Assembly (NCBI GenBank): GCA_018883545.1
Contig: JAHLEH010000009.1
Span: forward strand, 43,811-107,810
From: Marixanthotalea marina
Lineage (GTDB): Bacteria; Bacteroidota; Bacteroidia; Flavobacteriales; Flavobacteriaceae
DNA: 64,000 nucleotides
Direction: 5' to 3'
The position numbers and the translations under genes were made by a program. Numbering within the stretch: the stretch's first letter is position 1; each line of letters opens with the position of its first letter. The notes beneath the pieces are model-generated. The model made no database searches. It was not told the DNA's origin and saw only the letters and a program-made list of their open reading frames with translations. Positions 44,545-53,006 of the stretch are shown here, one piece after another.

Positions 44545-44572
44545 TGTCATTCCTGCTTTCGCAGGAATGACA
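44545..44572. repeat. REP-like hairpin, copy 2
   Basis: A perfect 12-base stem, TGTCATTCCTGC (44545-44556) and GCAGGAATGACA (44561-44572), around TTTC. Same core as copy 1 at 42444. It lies 3 bases after the ZIP stop and could act as a weak terminator or mRNA end-stabiliser. Confidence 0.85.
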
Positions 44573-44585
44573 ACAAAAATTTTTA

Positions 44586-45014
44586 ATGTTCAGTAAAGAA
44601 GAATCGCGGTTATTACGACAGGAATTTTGGACCAGTTTTGGGAAATCGTTTCCAAGGAAATGGATTTTATACGATACCAAATTGAAAGGATTCAGTTTTA
44701 AATTTTATTTTGATACAAAAAACGCTTTGGTGGCATTGGACTTAGAGGATGACTTGGAATACCGCATTAAGTATTGGGAAAAACTAACCGCTTTAAAGTC
44801 TATATTACAAGACGATTACTTACCCGAAGCGATTTTTGACGAAAGCTATGTATTGGATAATGGCAAAGAGATTTCCAGAATTTATGTACCATTAGAGTCC
44901 AAGGTGTCCATTCACAATAAAAACACTTGGCAGGAAGTCATGGTTTTTTTTAATGAAACCATGAGCTTGTTTGAAGCCTTTTTTATGGAATACAAAGAGG
45001 TGATTGAGGATTGA
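44586..45014 (+). CDS. DUF4268 domain protein
   Basis: A 142-residue soluble protein starting MFSKEESRLLRQEFWTSFGK, the typical opening of DUF4268 proteins, followed by alternating strands (FSFKFYFDTKNALVALDLE) and a helical end. Related domains occur at the C-terminus of some restriction-associated or PD-(D/E)XK-containing proteins, but alone its function is unknown. It begins 13 bases after the REP hairpin. Confidence 0.85.
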   Translation: MFSKEESRLLRQEFWTSFGKSFPRKWILYDTKLKGFSFKFYFDTKNALVALDLEDDLEYRIKYWEKLTALKSILQDDYLPEAIFDESYVLDNGKEISRIYVPLESKVSIHNKNTWQEVMVFFNETMSLFEAFFMEYKEVIED

Positions 45015-45082
45015 TAGGTGTTGGATAAAAGGTTCTGGGTTTTAGTTGTTAGAAAAGTTCTCAAGTTAACTTTGAAGCTTTG

Positions 45083-45580
45083 CTACTTTGCTACTTTTTT
45101 AATCATCTGGTAGTCATCCATCACAAAACCGTTACCTATATCCATAACAACAGAGCCTTTATTTTCAAAGCCCATTTTTAAATAGCTGTTAAAAGCATTC
45201 ACATTGTTTTTATTAACCGTTAATGAAATACTTTTTAGTTGGTAATTGCCAGCCTTAGCTTCAATAAAATTTAACGCCTTCTTCCCTATCTGTTTACCTC
45301 TATAACTTTTAAGCACATAAATCTTACTTAAAAACAAGGTTTCTGGCTCTTTTTTAATGGACAAATAGCCTACGGGAAGTGTTTCATAAATAATTGTAAA
45401 ATACTCAAAACCATTGTCAACTTGCTCTGAAATAGCTTTGGCCGACTGGAATTTTTCGAGCATATAATCCACTTGAGCCTTACCGATAATAGGAATGTAA
45501 TGGTCTCGCCAAATAGTATTGGCCAGAACCTCTATTTGGTTAAAATCACTCTGATGTAAAACTGGTTGAAACGTGACCAT
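45083..45580 (-). CDS. GNAT-family N-acetyltransferase
   Basis: A 165-residue acetyltransferase with the acetyl-CoA loop YRGKQIGKKALNFIE near residue 95 and the preceding strand LFLSKIYVLKSY; C-terminal strands SISLTVNKNNVNAFNSYLKMGFENKG complete the fold. Substrate unknown: relatives acetylate amines on proteins, polyamines or antibiotics. Transcribed on the minus strand just downstream of the DUF4294 gene. Confidence 0.9.
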   Translation of the reverse strand: MVTFQPVLHQSDFNQIEVLANTIWRDHYIPIIGKAQVDYMLEKFQSAKAISEQVDNGFEYFTIIYETLPVGYLSIKKEPETLFLSKIYVLKSYRGKQIGKKALNFIEAKAGNYQLKSISLTVNKNNVNAFNSYLKMGFENKGSVVMDIGNGFVMDDYQMIKKVAK

Positions 45581-45622
45581 TTATTAAAAGATTATTAAAC
45601 GACGGCTCATTTTAAAAACGCC

Positions 45623-46288
45623 TTACTTTTTGATATTGAGCCATTTCCCTTGAACATCAATAAAATCAAAATCCAATGCAGAATCGCGGCGTTCCAAAAT
45701 ACCGCTTTGAAAACTTCGCTGTAAAATATCCTCAATTAAATAATCTTCTTCCTCATTCATAGGGTCGAACTCCCGCTTCAAGGAAATATTGAACATACTG
45801 GCTGTTGTATTGTACCAAAAGGCGCGCCACCCATTACGAAGCTCTTTAACAAGATCGAACGTAGTAAGGCCCGTTTGCCTGTGAATGAGCTTTACCAAAA
45901 TTTGTCCTTCCGTACGCGTGAGTTTTTTTAACTCATCCGAGAACTCACCTTCAATATATTTTTGTATCATTCGCGTGTAACGTCGTTTATCACTATTCCG
46001 CTTATACCGTTCCAACCGCTTATTAAGTGTATCCAAACGCTCAGCCGCCAAGGTGGCATATGGATAAACCTTAATGGTTTTTCGCCGCAGTATCAAATAG
46101 CGAATCCTATCTTCCCTGCTGGCAAATTTTAGCTCTCCCATAATAATAACAGCATCCAATTCTACAGTAGATAACGAATCACCTTCAAAATAGACATACT
46201 CTGTAGGGTCATAATTATCAAGACTATCTGGAGTTTGCCCAAATATTAAAAAGGGAAAAAAGAGAATTATATATCTTAATAAATGCAT
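45623..46288 (-). CDS. DUF4294 domain protein, secreted
   Basis: A 221-residue protein with a signal peptide (YIILFFPFLIFGQ) and the DUF4294 pattern: ILRRKTIKVYPYATLAAERLDTLN, then a very basic helix KRNSDKRRYTRMIQKYIEGEFSDELKKLTRTEGQILVKLIHRQTG. The family is restricted to Bacteroidota and has no known function; the export signal points to the periplasm or outer membrane. Divergent from the M42 peptidase gene. Confidence 0.9.
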   Translation of the reverse strand: MHLLRYIILFFPFLIFGQTPDSLDNYDPTEYVYFEGDSLSTVELDAVIIMGELKFASREDRIRYLILRRKTIKVYPYATLAAERLDTLNKRLERYKRNSDKRRYTRMIQKYIEGEFSDELKKLTRTEGQILVKLIHRQTGLTTFDLVKELRNGWRAFWYNTTASMFNISLKREFDPMNEEEDYLIEDILQRSFQSGILERRDSALDFDFIDVQGKWLNIKK

Positions 46289-46402
46289 TTATAAACTATT
46301 GGAGCAATGATAGTACCAAAATTAATAATTTACATCCTGTTAAACATTCATTTTCTATTTATATTATTATTTTAGTGCAAAACTTTTTAATACCTAATAA
46401 AC

Positions 46403-47482
46403 ATGAGTGTACTTAACAAAAAGTCGATGGACTTTTTAGAGAAATATTTGAATAATGCCGCCCCAACCGGTTATGAATGGACAGGACAAAAATTATGGAT
46501 GGATTACCTTAAACCCTATGTGGATGAATTTATTACAGACACTTATGGTACTGCCGTAGGCGTTATAAATCCGGAAGCCGAATATAAAGTTGTAATTGAA
46601 GGTCATGCCGATGAAATTTCATGGTACGTAAATTATATAAGTGACAACGGACTTATCTATGTGATAAGAAATGGTGGTAGCGATCACCAAATTGCACCCA
46701 GTAAAGTTGTAAATATCCACACAAAAAATGGTTTTGTAAAAGGTGTTTTTGGATGGCCGGCAATACACACGCGTGATAAGTCGAAAGAAGAAGCCCCGAA
46801 GCCAGATAATATTTTTATTGATTGTGGTTGCAAGGACAAAGAAGAAGTTGAAAAATTAGGCATCCATGTGGGTTGTGTGATTACTTATCCAGATGAATTC
46901 CATATTTTAAATGGTGATAAATTTGTATGTCGCGCTTTAGACAATCGTATGGGAGGGTTTATGATTGCAGAAGTTGCTCGGTTATTGAAAGAAAACAAAA
47001 AAACATTGCCTTTTGGTCTTTACATAGTAAATGCTGTTCAGGAAGAAATTGGTTTACGTGGTGCTGAAATGATTACCCACCGCATAAAACCCAATGCTGC
47101 CATTGTAACCGATGTTACCCACGATACCACCACCCCTATGATTGAGAAAAAAGTACAGGGCGATATGGAAATTGGCAAAGGCCCAGTCATAGCCTATGCC
47201 CCAGCTGTGCAACAAAAATTAAGGGATTTAATTATAGATACTGCCGAGGCCAAAAAAATCCCATTCCAACGCAGTGCTTTGTCCAGAGCAACAGGAACCG
47301 ATACCGATGCATTTGCTTATAGTAATGGTGGTGTGGCTTCTGCATTAATTTCATTACCGCTTCGTTATATGCACACTACTGTAGAAATGGTACATAAAAA
47401 CGATGTGGAGAATGTCATCAAGTTAATTTATGAAAGCCTTTTAAAAATCAAGCAAAACGAAACATTTAGCTATTTTAAATAA
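46403..47482 (+). CDS. M42-family metallopeptidase (glutamyl/deblocking aminopeptidase type)
   Basis: A 359-residue cytosolic dinuclear metallopeptidase. Visible active-site parts are GHADEISWYV (His and Asp), the bridging Asp in CRALDNRMGGF, the catalytic Glu pair in VQEEIGLRGA, Asp in TDVTHDT and the late His in MHTTVEMVH. M42 enzymes form tetrahedral dodecamers that trim peptides from the proteasome-like proteases. No signal peptide. A terminator lies directly after the stop. Confidence 0.95.
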   Translation: MSVLNKKSMDFLEKYLNNAAPTGYEWTGQKLWMDYLKPYVDEFITDTYGTAVGVINPEAEYKVVIEGHADEISWYVNYISDNGLIYVIRNGGSDHQIAPSKVVNIHTKNGFVKGVFGWPAIHTRDKSKEEAPKPDNIFIDCGCKDKEEVEKLGIHVGCVITYPDEFHILNGDKFVCRALDNRMGGFMIAEVARLLKENKKTLPFGLYIVNAVQEEIGLRGAEMITHRIKPNAAIVTDVTHDTTTPMIEKKVQGDMEIGKGPVIAYAPAVQQKLRDLIIDTAEAKKIPFQRSALSRATGTDTDAFAYSNGGVASALISLPLRYMHTTVEMVHKNDVENVIKLIYESLLKIKQNETFSYFK

Positions 47483-47488
47483 ACTCAG

Positions 47489-47512
47489 AGCCTCTTTAAC
47501 AGAGGCTTTTTT
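47489..47512 (+). terminator. Short terminator after the M42 peptidase gene
   Basis: AGCCTCT (47489-47495) and AGAGGCT (47501-47507) around TTAAC, running into six T, seven bases after the stop and six bases before the next ATG. Confidence 0.8.
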
Positions 47513-47517
47513 ATACT

Positions 47518-48066
47518 ATGGACGAATATATTGATGTTGCCAACGAACAAGGCGAATTAACTGGTAAAAAAGAACTAAAATCGGTAATCCACAAAAAAGG
47601 ACTTTACCACCACACTGCCCATATTTGGCTCTATACAAAGAAAGGCGAAATACTTTTATCGCAACGTTCGGCAAAAAAAGTAATATGTCCGCTATTATGG
47701 GACGTTTCGGTTGCAGGACATATAGATGCAGGGGAATCTATTGTAAACGGTGCCTTAAGAGAGATGCAGGAAGAAATAGGCTTAACACTCTCTGAAAATG
47801 ATTTGATGAAAATAGGTGTTTTCAGTTGCTTTCAAAACTACGATAACGGCATTAAAGATTATGAGTTTCACAATACATTTATAGCTGAATTGAAAATTCC
47901 CATATCAGAATTAAAACCACAACTAGAAGAAGTGGAGAATATAAAACTAGTGTCTTTTGATGAATTTGAACTTTTATTGAAGCATAGTGGAGCTAACGGT
48001 CATTTTGTGCCATCTAACAGGATTTATTATGAAACCGTTCTAAAAAGCATTAAAGGCAAAATGTAA
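47518..48066 (+). CDS. NUDIX hydrolase
   Basis: A 182-residue NUDIX protein with the box GHIDAGESIVNGALREMQEEIGL (about residues 77-99), matching Gx5Ex7REUxEExGU. The N-terminal VANEQGELTG and the HTAHIWLYTKKGEILLSQRS strand are like YfcD/isopentenyl-diphosphate isomerase-type members. Substrate unknown; typical targets are nucleoside diphosphate derivatives. It starts six bases after the M42 terminator. It converges with the HPP gene, leaving 5 bases between the stops. Confidence 0.9.
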   Translation: MDEYIDVANEQGELTGKKELKSVIHKKGLYHHTAHIWLYTKKGEILLSQRSAKKVICPLLWDVSVAGHIDAGESIVNGALREMQEEIGLTLSENDLMKIGVFSCFQNYDNGIKDYEFHNTFIAELKIPISELKPQLEEVENIKLVSFDEFELLLKHSGANGHFVPSNRIYYETVLKSIKGKM

Positions 48067-48071
48067 ACGAT

Positions 48072-48635
48072 TTATTTTAGCTTAAACTTACTGTTTACGG
48101 GATACTGTCTACTACCTGAAATATTATTAAATATCACGGCAACAATCAATAAAATAAGAGTTCCTGAAAGTACTGGTGATAGCACATATAAATAACCCAA
48201 TTCTTGAATTTTCCCAGTGCCAATAACAGCTATGAGTGAGGTTGCACCACCTGGCGGATGCAGCGTTTTGGTGTACTGCATGCACACGATTGATAAAGAC
48301 ACAGCCAAAGGTGCTGTTAACCAGATTATATCTGGCAATACTATATTAATTGTAACACCGATAATGGCCGAAACCACATGCCCACCAATTAGATTTCTTG
48401 GCTGGGACAAAGGACTTTCCACAGCGCCATAAATCAACACACTGGAAGCGCCAAACGAACCAATTAAAAATATATTCTCCAAATCGCTTAAAAAAAACGT
48501 TTGGATAATAGAAATAAACCCAATACCCAAAAAAGCTCCAAGAAACGACCAAAAAGACTCTTTGTAATCAACTAAGGTTTCTTTGTAAATTATATACCTT
48601 GAAACCCTGGCCGTTCGTTTTATTCTTTTAATCAT
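48072..48635 (-). CDS. HPP-family membrane protein
   Basis: A 187-residue protein with about four to five hydrophobic helices and the HPP motif LHPPGGATSLIAV, preceded by GSFGASSVLIYGAVESPLSQPRNLIGGH. HPP proteins are thought to be small transporters, nitrite in some cyanobacteria; the substrate here is not known. The N-terminus is basic and cytoplasmic-looking. Confidence 0.88.
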   Translation of the reverse strand: MIKRIKRTARVSRYIIYKETLVDYKESFWSFLGAFLGIGFISIIQTFFLSDLENIFLIGSFGASSVLIYGAVESPLSQPRNLIGGHVVSAIIGVTINIVLPDIIWLTAPLAVSLSIVCMQYTKTLHPPGGATSLIAVIGTGKIQELGYLYVLSPVLSGTLILLIVAVIFNNISGSRQYPVNSKFKLK

Positions 48636-48882
48636 TATTTTTAATTTGGCGGCAAAAATACTAATTAAAATAGGTTTTTCTAAACTAAGGTCACTAAAAA
48701 CATTTATTAGGTTTCTATCAAATTCTTTTAAAAAATCTTACAAAATACGGTATCTGAGACTTTCATAGATCTATTTGCAACCCATTGTTAATAAACTGTT
48801 AATATTTTAACTAAAATAGTAATAATAAAGTGCTTATTAAAAAAGCAAAAAGTAGTTATTTTATGGTTAAAATTAACCAACA

Positions 48883-51800
48883 ATGAAATGTAAATTGCCA
48901 ACCAAAACAAACTCCCCGTCTCTTTTTTTTATTTTCCTACTTTTTTTGAGCCTAAACTTATACAGCCAAGGTACGCTGTCTGTTTCTGGAAATGGCAATC
49001 CCGTTAATTCTGGATCGACATCTACTTCACTAACAAACAACACTAACTTTGGTTCTGTAGAAATTGGAACAGACTACACATTACCTTTTTTATTGAGCAA
49101 CACATCTGGCAACGGTAGTCCAAAACAAAGACTCAACAACATTATTGTAACCATTTCCGGTTCAAGTGATTTTACCCCAACATCAACAAATCATGGTGAT
49201 TTAAGAGGCAATGACACACCTATTAGCCATTTTGTAACCTTTACGCCAAGTTCACCTGGAACAAAAACTGCCACGGTTACCATTACATTTTCCAATGGTA
49301 CCAATGCGCCCTACACTTTTGCAATTGAGGGCACAGGAATTGAGCCCACTCCAGAGATTAATATAACGGACAGTTCCAACAGTACTATTTCCAATGGAGA
49401 CACATTCGATTTTGGTACTGTTCCACCCAACGCAACAGTTTCTGAGGAATTCAAAATCAACAACACAACAGCCAATACAACATTAACGCTTCAAGGTAAC
49501 CCCTACGTTAGTATTTCTGGTGATTCGGAGTTTTCCATTATATCCCAACCTAGTTCTGGAAGCATTGCCGGAAACACATTTGAAACGTTTACAATACAAT
49601 ATATTACATCCTCTGCTGGGCAATCACACTCAGCTACGCTTATAATTGATAATGATGACCCTGATGGCGGCGAAGATCCTTATACCATTACACTACAAGG
49701 AACCTGCAACGAAATAACCTATACCCCTATTACGGATGGTCCCGATTGGACAGTGAGTAATTTAACGCCAGACTTTGAATTGGATGCACCAAACACCATT
49801 GTTTATGGTCCAGATGACAACTTATGGATTACCGAACGTGCTGGCAAAAGAGTCGTAAAATTAGACCCTGTGGCCGGCGGAAACAAAACCGTAATGCTCG
49901 ATTTAACAGGAGTCGTTTACCAAACAGCCAGTCAGGATGGCCTTATGGGCATGGCCGTTCATCCCGATCTTTATACAGATATTAACACTTCTAATAATTA
50001 CGTTTATTTAGCTTATACCTACAATTCAAGCGGAAGGAAGCTGCGAATTGCGCGATATACCTATAATGCTGGTACAGGTTTGTTAGATAGCGGTAGTGCA
50101 ACAACAATATTGGAAGGTTTCGATGCCAGTGACGACCACAACTCTGGAAAACTGATTTTTGGACCTGACATGAAGCTCTATTATACTGCTGGTGACCAAG
50201 GCGCCAACCAATATGGTAACGCCTGTAACGAAATTAGAGCGCAGTACCTCCCAACAAGCGGTGGACAAACTCAAACGTCTATTGCTGATAAGGCGGAGTA
50301 CAAAGGAAAAATTTTAAGAATGGAATTGGATGGTTCCATTCCTACAGACAATCCAGTTTTGGGCGGATTTAGAACCCATATATTTAGTTACGGACATAGA
50401 AATCCGCAAGGCATTGTGTTTGGATCCAACGGAAAACTCTATTCCTCAGAACACGGCCCTAAAGTGGATGATGAAATTAACATTATTGAAGCTGGAAAAA
50501 ATTACGGTTGGCCAGCCATTGCAGGTTACCATGATGGCTTAGGATATGAGTACTGTAATTGGTCTACCTCAACTAGCTGTGGTAGCTTCAGCGAAAATGG
50601 TTGTCCACCAGACGCCATATCAATTGCCGAAGACAACCCTGTAAATGATGCTATTCTAGCTAATTTTGCACCGCCAATTGGCACTTATAACAGTACTGCT
50701 GTTGCCGATCCGTTTGGAGGATTCTTTGCATGGCCAACGGTAGCACCATCAAGTATCGCCATTTATGAGGGTGGCGTAATTCCAGGTTGGGGAAGTTCCT
50801 TATTAATACCAACCCTTAAAAAAGGTACCATATTTAGAGTAAAATTAAACGCCTTGGGTGATGGTTTGGAAGCACAGGTTTATGAAGAATTCCATTCCTC
50901 AAACGACAGATATAGAGATGTTGTAGTATCCCCTGATGGCAGAACATTCTATGCCATAACCGATTCTAGCGGAAGCACTTCTGGCCCTTCTGGAACAACA
51001 CCGCAAACCATTGAAAACCCTGGCGTAGTTGTAAAAATTGAGTATACGGGAGTTTCCGAAAACCCAAACACAACCTATTATGTAGATGCCGATGGCGACG
51101 GATACGGTGATAGTGCAGATACAGGTACAGAATACACATCCGACCCTGGAGCTGGATTTAGTACCAACAATACTGATTGTGATGACTCTGAACCATTGGC
51201 TTACCCTGGCAACACAGAAGTGCCTTACGATGGTATTGATAACGATTGTGACCCATTGACACTTGACGATGATTTAGATGGTGATGGATTTATACAAGCA
51301 AATGATTGTGATGATAATGACCCAGCCATAAATCCAAATACAGTTTGGTATCTTGGTGTAGATTCAGATAACGATACCTTTTTCGGAAGTGTAACTTCCA
51401 TAACCCAATGCGAGTCTCCAGGACCAGAGTATTCAACCACAGAGCCTGAAGTAACCGATTGTGACGATAGTAATCCAGAGGTTAATCCTAGCACTACAGA
51501 AATACCAGGCAACGGTATTGATGATGACTGTAACCCAGTGACCCAAGATGATGATTTGGATGGTGATGGATATGTGGCTGCAGAAGATTGTGATGACAAT
51601 AATGCTGCCATAAACCCTGGTGCTACAGAAATATTGTATGATGGTATTGACAACGATTGCAACCCTGCAACTTTAGATACTGAAGACGCTGATGGCGATG
51701 GGGTTAATTCTGATACGGATTGTGATGATAATAACCCTGCAATTAGCTCCCCAATAACCTACTACATAGATAATGACAATGATGGTTTTGGATCTACTGC

Positions 51801-52848
51801 AACGGAAGATTTATGTGAAACCACAGCACCATTGGGTTATTCTACCAATAATACAGACTGTGACGACAACGATTCTGCCATCAATACACCACAACCTTAT
51901 TTTGTGGATGCTGATGGTGATGGCTATGGCTCTACCGTTACGGCTTTAGTTTGTAGCTCTACACCTCCTGTAGGTTATTCGTTGAACAATACGGATTGTG
52001 ATGATACTAACTTTTTTGTAAATCCAGGTGTTTCAGAAGTGGTTGGCAATGGTATTGATGACGATTGTAATCCCGCTACTTCAGACGATGAACCTGCATG
52101 CCAAGAGATTCTTAACGATAACAGTTTTGAAAACGGCTTAATAAACTGGATGTCTGGAGGCAAGGATGCCAGTTTGTCAAATTCATTTGCCAGTTCAGGT
52201 ATTTACAGTGTACAATTAAGAAATGCTGGCACTGGAGCTTCAATCTACACAAATAGCATAGACTTGAGTAGTTATTCTGAAGTTGCTATAAACTTCACCT
52301 ACTATGCAAGCAACATGAACGCTGGGGAAGGTTTCTTTTTAGAAATATCCACTAATGGTGGATCCAGTTACAGTATATACAAAACATGGAGCAATGGGTC
52401 TCAATTTGAAAATAACATAGCTTACAGTGAATCGACCTTAATTACCGGTGTAACTTTAACTTCAAACACGCGTTTCAGAATAAGATGCAATGCTTCCAAC
52501 AGAGGGGACCAAGTATATTTAGATGATGTTATTGTTACAAGTTGTACAGATGGTGCAAGTGCCAAAACTGCTTTCGGCAAAATTGGTAATCCATCCAACG
52601 GTTCCATTAATATTTATCCAAATCCAGCGTCATCAAGTTTATTTGTTGATTATGTTGGTTTTGAAAATAAAGCCACGCTTTCAATATATACTGTAACTGG
52701 CCAATTGGTAAAATCTTCGCAACTTGAAGATGCCAAAGGACAAATAATAAGTATTAATACATTTGCAGAAGGCTTATACTTAATACGGGTAACAAACAAT
52801 CAGGGTGAATTACTAAAAACCGATCGTATTATAATAAAAGCTAAATAG
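48883..52848 (+). CDS. Secreted glucose/sorbosone dehydrogenase-like protein with MopE-like repeats and T9SS sorting domain (copy 1)
   Basis: A 1321-residue secreted protein. Order: signal peptide (FFIFLLFLSLNLYSQ); two choice-of-anchor-D type domains to about residue 270; PQQ-type glucose/sorbosone dehydrogenase domain at about 285-720, with catalytic-type His in DDHNSGKLIFG and GHRNPQG; about seven irregular Cys/Asp units (TDCDDSEP...NGIDDDCNP) at about 764-1070, resembling MopE metal-binding repeats; a carbohydrate-binding-like jelly roll (ENGLINWMSGG...) at about 1080-1225; and a T9SS type A C-terminal domain (INIYPNPASSSLFVDY onward). It should be exported and attached to the cell surface. 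Confidence 0.9.
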   Translation: MKCKLPTKTNSPSLFFIFLLFLSLNLYSQGTLSVSGNGNPVNSGSTSTSLTNNTNFGSVEIGTDYTLPFLLSNTSGNGSPKQRLNNIIVTISGSSDFTPTSTNHGDLRGNDTPISHFVTFTPSSPGTKTATVTITFSNGTNAPYTFAIEGTGIEPTPEINITDSSNSTISNGDTFDFGTVPPNATVSEEFKINNTTANTTLTLQGNPYVSISGDSEFSIISQPSSGSIAGNTFETFTIQYITSSAGQSHSATLIIDNDDPDGGEDPYTITLQGTCNEITYTPITDGPDWTVSNLTPDFELDAPNTIVYGPDDNLWITERAGKRVVKLDPVAGGNKTVMLDLTGVVYQTASQDGLMGMAVHPDLYTDINTSNNYVYLAYTYNSSGRKLRIARYTYNAGTGLLDSGSATTILEGFDASDDHNSGKLIFGPDMKLYYTAGDQGANQYGNACNEIRAQYLPTSGGQTQTSIADKAEYKGKILRMELDGSIPTDNPVLGGFRTHIFSYGHRNPQGIVFGSNGKLYSSEHGPKVDDEINIIEAGKNYGWPAIAGYHDGLGYEYCNWSTSTSCGSFSENGCPPDAISIAEDNPVNDAILANFAPPIGTYNSTAVADPFGGFFAWPTVAPSSIAIYEGGVIPGWGSSLLIPTLKKGTIFRVKLNALGDGLEAQVYEEFHSSNDRYRDVVVSPDGRTFYAITDSSGSTSGPSGTTPQTIENPGVVVKIEYTGVSENPNTTYYVDADGDGYGDSADTGTEYTSDPGAGFSTNNTDCDDSEPLAYPGNTEVPYDGIDNDCDPLTLDDDLDGDGFIQANDCDDNDPAINPNTVWYLGVDSDNDTFFGSVTSITQCESPGPEYSTTEPEVTDCDDSNPEVNPSTTEIPGNGIDDDCNPVTQDDDLDGDGYVAAEDCDDNNAAINPGATEILYDGIDNDCNPATLDTEDADGDGVNSDTDCDDNNPAISSPITYYIDNDNDGFGSTATEDLCETTAPLGYSTNNTDCDDNDSAINTPQPYFVDADGDGYGSTVTALVCSSTPPVGYSLNNTDCDDTNFFVNPGVSEVVGNGIDDDCNPATSDDEPACQEILNDNSFENGLINWMSGGKDASLSNSFASSGIYSVQLRNAGTGASIYTNSIDLSSYSEVAINFTYYASNMNAGEGFFLEISTNGGSSYSIYKTWSNGSQFENNIAYSESTLITGVTLTSNTRFRIRCNASNRGDQVYLDDVIVTSCTDGASAKTAFGKIGNPSNGSINIYPNPASSSLFVDYVGFENKATLSIYTVTGQLVKSSQLEDAKGQIISINTFAEGLYLIRVTNNQGELLKTDRIIIKAK

Positions 52849-52873
52849 ATAAAATACCAATATTTTTTTCTTT

Positions 52874-52910
52874 AAAAGCAGAATATTGAATTATCAACAT
52901 TCTGCTTTTT
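52874..52910 (+). terminator. Terminator after surface dehydrogenase copy 1
   Basis: AAAAGCAGAAT (52874-52884) and ATTCTGCTTTT (52899-52909) with a 14-base loop that may pair further, ending in T residues, 26 bases after the stop. Confidence 0.75.
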
Positions 52911-52939
52911 ATTACTTAAATTACTTTTTATCGGATTTT

Positions 52940-52970
52940 TTTGCATTTCATAGATATTTTTATATATTTG
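52940..52970 (+). promoter_or_regulatory. Promoter for surface dehydrogenase copy 2
   Basis: TTTG (52940-52943), exactly 19 bases, then TATATTTG (52963-52970): full agreement with the Bacteroidota -33/-7 pattern. The -7 box ends 36 bases before the ATG. The spacer carries CATTTCATAGATATT, very similar to the one before the next gene. Confidence 0.8.
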
Positions 52971-53006
52971 TAACGCTATTATCAAACAAATAAAAATATC
53001 TCTCGT

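Noticed and set aside
51225..51662. Long antisense frames opposite the DCDD repeats and other surface-gene regions
   Set aside because: They are Ser/Pro-rich mirror readings of a repetitive Asp/Thr-rich coding region with no independent support.
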